From NCBI GenBank assembly GCA_008828725.1, contig MEHQ01000128.1:1-64000 (forward strand): DNA of 64,000 nucleotides, in the 5' to 3' direction. Under the pieces are notes generated by a model, which did not search any database, was not told the origin of the DNA, and saw only the letters and a list, made by a program, of their open reading frames with translations. The stretch is from Saccharina japonica. Its lineage: Eukaryota; Sar; Phaeophyceae; Laminariales; Laminariaceae. Made by a program: the position numbers and the translations under genes. Position 1 is the first letter of the stretch. Every line of letters begins with the position of its first letter. Below, in pieces: positions 34,701 to 43,700 of this stretch.

Positions 34701-37700
34701 CCTTGCAAATAAATCCGTACAACACCACTTTGTCTGATTGGTCGAGAGCTCAAGGTAAGCAGAGGCCCTGTTTGCGATACCGTCCACCTTGTAAATTGAA
34801 TCGTGCAACAACACCACTGTTGTCTGATTGGTCGAGGTTCAAGTTAAGGAGAAACCCTAGTTGCAACACCGTTCACCTTGCAAATATACTTGTGCAACAC
34901 CGCTGCCTGTTTGATCGAGGCTCAAGATGAAGACTCACCCTAACTAAAAGCAATTCACCTTGCATATAAACTCGTGCGACATCACTGTCTGGTTGGTCGA
35001 GGCTCCAGGTAAGAATAAACCCTAATTGCAACACCGCTCACCTTGCAAATATACTTGTGCAACACCGCTGCCTGTTTGATCGAGGCGCAAGATAAAGGCA
35101 CACCCTAATTAAAAAGCAATTCGCCTTGCAAATAGACTCGCGTGACATCACTGTGTGGTCGGTCGAGGCTCAAGGTAAGGAAAAACCCTAATTGCAACAC
35201 CATTCACCTTGTAAATAACCTGGTGCAACACCACTGCCTGTTTGGTCGAGGCTCAAGAGAAAGACACACCCTAATTAGAAGCAATTCACCTTGCAAACAA
35301 ACTCGTGGAGCACCAGTTTCTGACTAGTCGAGCCTGGGCTTTCGGCCGCCCCTGCCGACCTCAAACGCCCCAAATACTTCGGAGGTGGTTGAGGTTATAG
35401 GGTTGGGGTTGGGTTGGGTCTGGGCCGACTTGTAAAATAGACATTGTCCAGCGGACCTTGCACGAGTTTATTTGCAAGGTGGCGCTGTTTGGAGGCGTGC
35501 TACGAGAGGGGTAGCACTTTTTGGGTTAAATATTTTCTGAATGACCGGGGTCTCCTTAACCCATTCAGAACTGCAAAAAAAAAGCCACACTAATTCCAAG
35601 TAGTTTTTCCCCAAATATGTGAGGCAGGTTCTTAAGGGTTTAACCCAAAACCGCTGAAATGCCATTCTGTTTTAATCGAAATTATGTTTTTTACACCTAC
35701 AGTAAGCCATGGTATTAATATGACTTAGTATTAGTATAGACCTATTCAAAGTGAGGAACCTCATGGACAAAATGGTGCACCTCCACGTTAGCATGTGTCC
35801 TTGCACCACTTCATTTGCACAGATGGTATCGCAAATGTTTATTTGTAAGGTGGTGTTGCAAATAGGCGCGCGGCGCCCCGAGGTGTCGTGCGGTGCGGTG
35901 TGGTGGAGTAGTGTATGGTGAGGTAAGGCAAGGTGACGTAACGTAAGATAAGGTAAGGTGGGATAAGGTAAGGTAGAATGAGGTAAGGCAGAGTAAGGTA
36001 AGGTAGAATAAGGTAAGGTATAATAAGATAAGGGAGAATAAAGTAAAGTAGAGTAAGGTAAGGTAGAATAAGGTAAGGTATAATAAGGTAAGGAAGAGTA
36101 AGGTAAGGTAGGATAAGGTAAGGCTCTTTATATGCGTTACCTTTGCCTCCAGTCTGTTGCTGTCTAACGTGTCTCACCGTGGCTGCGGGAAAGGCACACC
36201 TAACTAAAAACCAACAAGTAAGGGTTTCATGGTCAGCTTCTGGGAGGCGTGCCACGTGAGAGAGTTGGATTAAGAAATCGTGATAAGCGGTGAGCGCTAA
36301 GCTAAACCTTACTGACGTATATGATAATATTAGCCTATGCTCAAAATGTTGATGTCGCAATAAAATTTGAAGTTTTCTCAGGTTGGGTATTTTTTATTGG
36401 CGGGCCATTGCTGTATCTCCATCTCATGATGCTGGCTCTGACTCTTTGCTGTGTTTCGGTTGCCGTTCGCGAGTGTCATTCGCACGCTTTGCCTTTAAAA
36501 GCGAACGGCTACTCGTAGCGCTTTCGCATGTTTTGCCTGTCTTGCCTTTAGGCTACGTAACCGTATGTGAGTTGCAGCCCAAGCATATCGGGCTTTTTAT
36601 GTATACATTCTTATCAATAGGTCGTCAGGGGGGTTGCTACTATTACCCGTAAATGTACGTGCATACTCAAGTATGATACACAGATCTCAAGTAAAAATGA
36701 CACACTGCGCATAATTACGCGCAATTCATTACCAATACGTACTGCTGTGAACACGCTGAAGTTCGTACTTTTGTGTTGCATCATACATATAGCCGTAACG
36801 CGCAGTCTCTGACTTCCGTTTTATTGCCTGCTTGTGCCCTTGTGTCCCTGCTTCGCCCACTTGTTGTTGTCGTTTTGCCTATATACGTGCGGCGTGCGGC
36901 ATGGAAAGACCCACATCCTGGATCTGTTTGGACCTCTTCTCGACCCCATCGGGTACAGGCTGGACCTCGACACCTACTTCGATGACCAGGACATTCCTGT
37001 GAGCTTCTGAACAAGTACCGCATTGTGTTTACTGCAGCTTCGCATTTTTTGTGTACGTCAATGGTGTGGGGGGGGGAGATGGGAGAGAGGTTGGTGGTGG
37101 TGGTAATTGCGGTGGTGGTGGGCGTGGGGGTGGGGGATGATTCTGGTTGTGGGGGTGGGCGGTGGGGGTGGTGGTGCTATCGATGGTGATTATTACTATG
37201 GTGCTGACGAAGGTCAAGCTCACCATGCCGACCATCACTGTCATGACCATGACCTTTTTTGTTTTCTGGTCTTGTCGATGCATCGATATCCTTGGTGTTG
37301 TCGATGCCTCTTGGTGTTATCGATGTCTTCGATGTCCTTGGTGTCGATTGACATCTGATGACTACTGCATGGCTACAAAGCGTCCAAGCTCACGATGACG
37401 ATGACCGCTATCATAACGATGGTCTTGTCTTGTTTTTCAGCTCTCGCAAGTGTTGTCTTTGTAGTTGCTATTGTCGATGTTTTGGTGTTGCTATCTACGA
37501 TGATTTAAGGATTGAGATTATGATGACGACGAAGATCAAGATCGCGATGGCGATTACTACTATCATGACCACAACCGCGTCTTCTTCCTTCTCTTGCCTG
37601 TGTTGTCTTTTTAATATTAATATTTAATAGTAGTGTTTTGTTATTCGGTGTTTTCTGTTGTTAGTGATGATGCTTGCTATATAGAGTGATGTCGAGGTGA

Positions 37701-40700
37701 AGATGAAGACGATGACGACGACCTCTATCGTGACGATGACCCTGTCTTGTTTTCCTGCTCTTCCCTGTGTTGTCTTCGTGGTCGCTGTTGTTGCTGTTTG
37801 GTGTTGCTATCTACGACGACTTGATGACTTAACCCCTACACTACTATACTGGTAAAAGTGTCCCACACAATTTCCAAGTGTTTATACTGTTAATGTTACG
37901 GGGAACCACAGTAAGTAGGACCTGCGGTACACCCAAAAACCTACATATTTACCATTTTTTGCTGACAGTATTTGTTCCTATTATATGATATTATATGATG
38001 TTTACTAATAGTAGGTTCTTAAAACAATGGTTGCCGTTCCTGAAGGGATTCAACTTATGGTGATGTTTTGATGACGAAGGTCAATATCGCGATGAGGGAG
38101 GATGGCCACTGCTGTCATGACCACGACTGTTGTGTCTTCTTCCTGCTCGTGTCGGTGTTACTGACGGTGCTGTTTTGGGTGTTGTTTTGGGTGTTGCTGT
38201 TGGTGTTGCTGTTTGTGCAGTACATGGGCAAGGCCAACGCTATGGACGGGCCAAGCAACATGTTCCTCAACGTCCTGTGCTACAGCATCGTCTTCATCAT
38301 CATCCGCGTCCACCCCGCCACCGCTCTCAAGGTATTCATATATACCTGGTAGCCTGGTACGGCTTATGGCGTTACTGCTACTGTACGCGCCCTCTCCTTC
38401 CCTGCCTTGTTTTTAAGCGAAGCCATTGTGAAGTATAGGCCCACGCAAAAAAATATGTTGTCAACACGAACTGTGTTAACACGAGATGTGTCAACACGAT
38501 ATTATATGTGCTCTTAACCCCGTTGGAATCCCTTTTAAGGGATATAGAACCCCCTTCAAGGGATATAGGACCCCTTTTAAGGGATATAGGACCTCCTTTA
38601 AGGGATATCGGACCCCCTTTAAGGGATATAGGACCCCATTTAAGGGATATAGGACCCCCTTTAAGGGATATAGGACCCCCTTTAAGGGATATAGTACCCC
38701 ATTTAAGGGATATAGGACCCCCTTTAAGGGATATAGTACCCCCTTTAAGGGATAGAAGAGGGATATCGACCAAAACAATGATAACCTTGCTGGTATCAAC
38801 CGTCTATTATGAGCACCGTGAGCGCCTATTATAGCCGTGCGGGTACAACCATGTTGCGCCTGTACCATCCGACTCCTTGCATTGCAACCAGTGTGTCTCG
38901 GACAGCAGCCATTGTAACCATTGTATCATATCATCCGCTAATCACGCAGTGGCCGTTACTGCACCTGCTCTAATCGTCCAGTTTTGTCGCCGTTTTTCCT
39001 CCGTGAACTCCGAAGGACCATAGTAAACAGGACCAAATATTGTTACTAACAATAGGTAAATGTGCGTACCGTAGGTACTATTTACTAGTGTTTACTAGTG
39101 TTTACTATGCCCCCCGTAATAGTAGTATTAAATGTTGTATGATATAACCAAAGTTTGTATAACAAAAGTTTGGTTAGAACATTAGTCTCACGTCTTGGGA
39201 GACGCTGTAACATGTGATCAACCAACCGTATTCAGCGCCGAGCGCAACGCTCAGCCAAGCAGCTACCAGGTAGCAGGTAATATTAATAATCTGGGCGGAA
39301 ATATAAGGCCCATTATACATTCACGTGAATACCAAGTGGTCCTTTTATTGGCGCCTTACGCCCCTCTCCTGCCTGACACCCGCAAGAAATACCGCTGAAC
39401 TTGCCCCCCCCCCCCCTATGGTCATACGACTACGGCCATGCATGGAAATGATTTACCCCCCGCCCCCGCCCCACCATTGTAGAGATGCGAGGGTCTATGG
39501 TCATACGACTACGGCCGTGCACGACATGAGTACCCTCTTATTCCTCTCCGCCCCTCCCTCCTCCTCCTCTTCGCCCCCCCCCCCTCCCCCGCGGCTTCAG
39601 GCCGCCATGGTGTACTACGGGGCGAGGGTGGTAACGGACTACGTCATCGTCGCCACTGAGCCTTTCCGCAGGTGTGAAACAAATATCTTGACTTCAAACG
39701 CTGCTTACCTTCAACACTTAGTAACCTGCAACCATTTCTTAGCTCCAATAATTACTAGGCTTCAACCAGTGTGTTTGCCTTAAACCAATGCTTAAATCCA
39801 ACCATTATTTAAATTACAACCGTGAGTGAACTCCAGCCATGATTTATCTTCAATCATTGCTTAAATTCAACCACGTCTCACCACCAACCTCTTCCCTTAT
39901 CTTCAATCAATACCTAATGTCAACGATTGGTTAAACCAAACAATGACTTACCCCCGGCTAACTTTCTTACCTCCGATCGTTTCTCACCTTCAACCATGTC
40001 TTACCTTGAGCCACCGCTTGACTGCAACCATCGCTCAGCTTCAAATACTGCTCAGCTTCAATCGTTTCTTAACTTTAACCGTTGCTTAAAATTCCGGCAT
40101 GTCAACTATTGGATGGAGTCAACCCTGTAAACTTTTCAATCATTTTTCTTACGTTCAACCATTGATCGTATTCAACCATCTATTGGTTAGCTTTATGACT
40201 TCAATCATCGTCTAAGTTCAACCATTCCTAAAAAATGATCCATTACTTGGCCCTTTGTTTTATTTTATTTTCCTTGACAGGCGGGCGCGTAAAAACAACG
40301 ATTGTCCCCTTTTAGAACTACCTGCCCCCACGTTTTTGTTGACGAAGTCCTTAGATTTAGGGCGGGATTTTGTTGTTGTTGTTTATGAGCTGCCCCATCG
40401 GTTTTGGCGGCTACTTTTGTTTTTTCGCTCACCTCTTTTCTCCATGTGTGTCATGTCGTGTGTTAATTTAACTCACCTGCCGAAATTATGTCCTTCACGA
40501 GGTCATACATTGACGGTACACGCGGCTTGCAGGAGCCTGCTGAGGCGTTTTTTTTTTCAATGTGTTTGTTCGAAAGCTCGGTTGCAGGACATAGTTGCTT
40601 CGAACCATGGTTTGACCTTGAGCATTCCTACCATTGCTTGCTTTACACGAAATGGCTGCTTAAGCTTTGTCTGTGTTTTTATTCCCCCCTACAACGACAA

Positions 40701-43700
40701 CAACACCACAACCACCACCACCACCAACAACAACAATTACACCAACACCAACACCAACAACAACAACAACACCAAAACCAACACCAACAACACCAACACC
40801 AACAACGACAACAACATAAGTCCCAAATGTTTCCTACCGCAAAAGCGACGTGCCTCTAACTCAAAAAAACACTCCTTCGAACACGTGCTTGCTGCTGCAA
40901 AAGGGGGGGGGGAGTGAATGCATACATACCCGCACGTGCTTCAACTAAGCCTCGCAAAAACAAAATCGGCGTATTGTGTGCACTGTATGTACTTGGTATA
41001 TATTAACGAAAAGGCGGTACTCCCGAAGCAGGAAATTCGGGCAAATGACGATCATCCACACTCCCTGGTCTGCCGTGGTCCACATTGGCTTGACCGCGAT
41101 GGGTTTCTACCTCCATCGCAACATTGTGCATACGGCGGGGGCGAAAGGGATCCGTCCCCTTCTTTTCGGGCCTGGTGCCGTGGGTCTCGTGGAGCCTGTG
41201 GTGAGTCGATTTGGCGCTGGAATTGATTTACGCTTGGGAGAGACGGTGTTTTAGATAGTCTAGTTCCTCGCCTGCAGTTGTGAGAGGGAATTCAGGATCT
41301 GTATATTATACGCAGTGATGTCGGATTTCGTAATTTCGTGCATTCGGCGAGCTTGTTTTTGCCGTAAGCACGGTGATTGGCTGACGCAATTATCGGAACG
41401 CAATTACCGGAAGCCCCAAATCCCCTAATAGCACAAGCCATATATTTATAGAGGAAACCCTGCATTTTTGCTCCCCCTGGGCGCCATATTTGGACTCCGA
41501 GCTTGCGCTGTGGCCCTGCGAGCTGCTGCTACAATGTCGATGTCCTCGTGGATAGCCAAAATAATGACTGCAGCACGAACCAAAATAATGATATAAAATC
41601 AGATAAATTTAAAACAAAAAAATGGTTTTGCACCTATTATGTGCACTTTGATCGTACCCGGGGCTGTTTTGCCGAAAGTACGCGAAAGAAGTCAAAATGT
41701 TGCTTTTTGCCGAAATACGCGAAAGCACGAGGAATTTCAGCCGAAATCCGACATCACTGATTATAGGTGTGTGTGTTCTTCACATTAAACCGTCCTTTCT
41801 ACGCGTCGACATCCAGCACACCCAGTGTCTGTGCCGATTCTTCATCCTAGAGAGATACGACGTACCAGTTCTGTGGGCACGAAACTACGACACAGCAGAG
41901 ATAATACGCCGCAATGTAGTAAGCAGAGCAGACAATGCAATGCCATATACGACAGGCACGACCTACCCTGCTAGCAATCCATCTACGTGAACGTAGCACA
42001 GATCCAACGCAGGAAACATGGGATGAGTCGTGTCGTGTGGGTTTCACGGGTCCCACCCTAAAACAACATGATCTATTATCCGTTTTGGTACATCGATCTT
42101 ACAAGATCCGGGGTAGATCTGCCTATAAAGATCTAGCTCGTGAAGTGGGAATTTATTTCGTTTTTTGTTTTTGTTTTGGTGAGTACGAGTACTTTTCGCT
42201 CAGGGTATTATAGTTTTGTTTTTGTCTCCTGGGTTGTTTTTTACCGCCCTACGAATTTACTGGTGAGTTGGCGTGATCAATATATTTTTTTATCTCGTTT
42301 CCTTTTGTGTTGCTTCGTAGTGCAATATTGTTTTCCCTCTTTTGCTAAATTAATTAAGGGCAACTGCCAAAATCAGGTATACCTGATCCTTTTGAGCCAA
42401 AATCAGGTATATACTAAAACCAAGTAAAAAACGCGCGCCACGAACGGTGTTTTTCAGGACTTTTAGGCTGTGAGAAATGATCAAACATACTTTTGAATTT
42501 GCGCCTGAACAGAAGAAGGATACTCGTAGCGAATGTGTGTCCTTCAAACTCTTGATAAATGTTGTATGTTATTTTCAGTACGGGTATTAATATCTGTCGT
42601 ATGCTTTCATTGATTTCGTGATCACACTCACTCCTACGACGTGTAACTCCATATTCTTATACCAGGTACGTATGTGTATAGTCGTAGCCACATTGATAGC
42701 ATACGAACGAAACATGGAGTTCATTTGAGACTGATCTGCTCGCTTTCCGTACCGTGTCAGCAAACAGCAGTACGTAATATATTACAACAGATCCATTGTG
42801 CTGTATGCGCGCGTATGATATGTTCTGTAGTCGTTGTGGCGGGTCGTATGTACGTAGTGTGTTGATGTCTTCGTGTCGGGCGTATAGGAGACAGTGTACG
42901 TATGGCCTCTGATTGGCTCAAAATTCGCCAAAATCAGTTGAAAGCTAACCAAAGTACGAGACAAATCCAGGTGTACCTGGACCATTTCATGCCAAAATCA
43001 GGTACGATGTGAGGCTGGCCAATGAGATGTGTCCTAGCGTGTGATTTGTACTTGGTTTTAGTGTAGTACCTGTTTTTGGCACCAAAGTGACCAGGTGTAC
43101 CTGATTTTGGCTAAATCCCATTAATTAATTGCAAATCTTTTATTTTCCCTCTTTCGCTAAATTAGTGAATTTTACCCCCCCCCCATACCACGAACAACCT
43201 ACATTAAATATATACCCTTATACGGGAACCGATGATCTGTTGTTCTCCCCCTTTTGCTGAATTTATCTATTATCCCTTTTCCAACACGCACAAATCACTT
43301 TTTTTTTTTCTTTTTTTCTTTTTTTTTTGTCCATCCCATTTATTATCTTCGCACTTCCGTCTTTCTCCCTCCCTAGTCGTAACTCAGACCCGGGGTCACA
43401 AAGTAGGCTCCTCTCCCTCCTCCCCCACTACGGTTCTTGCCTTGCATTTTTATCGCGAGAAGATTTCAGCACTTTCTTCCCTCGTCAACTCTCGTCGAAT
43501 TTTGCTTACCCACGCTATAATATGATAATATGCGCTCTCGACAGACGGTGTCATTTGAGAATAAAAACCTCCACGTGGGGAGAATCGAACCCTCGACATC
43601 CGGGCCTACAGGCTTCGTGGCTACCAGTTAGACCACCGGGGCGACCGGCCACTGCAACTACAGTATTACCCTTCATACCCCTCCTCACCCCCCTAATATT

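Noticed and set aside
36773-36985. Separate small gene overlapping exon 5 of the membrane protein
   Set aside because: Different frame, no domain, and the region upstream of 36909 is the pyrimidine tract of the intron.
40255-40917. 220-codon plus-strand frame with Asn/Thr repeats in intron 7
   Set aside because: Its second half is the AAC/ACC microsatellite and the first half has no domain. It lies inside an intron of a well-supported gene.
43560-43650. A functional tRNA gene
   Set aside because: Boxes A and B are good, but the acceptor stem does not pair and the T-stem has a mismatch. The flanking body and A-rich tail recur elsewhere, so it is the head of a SINE.
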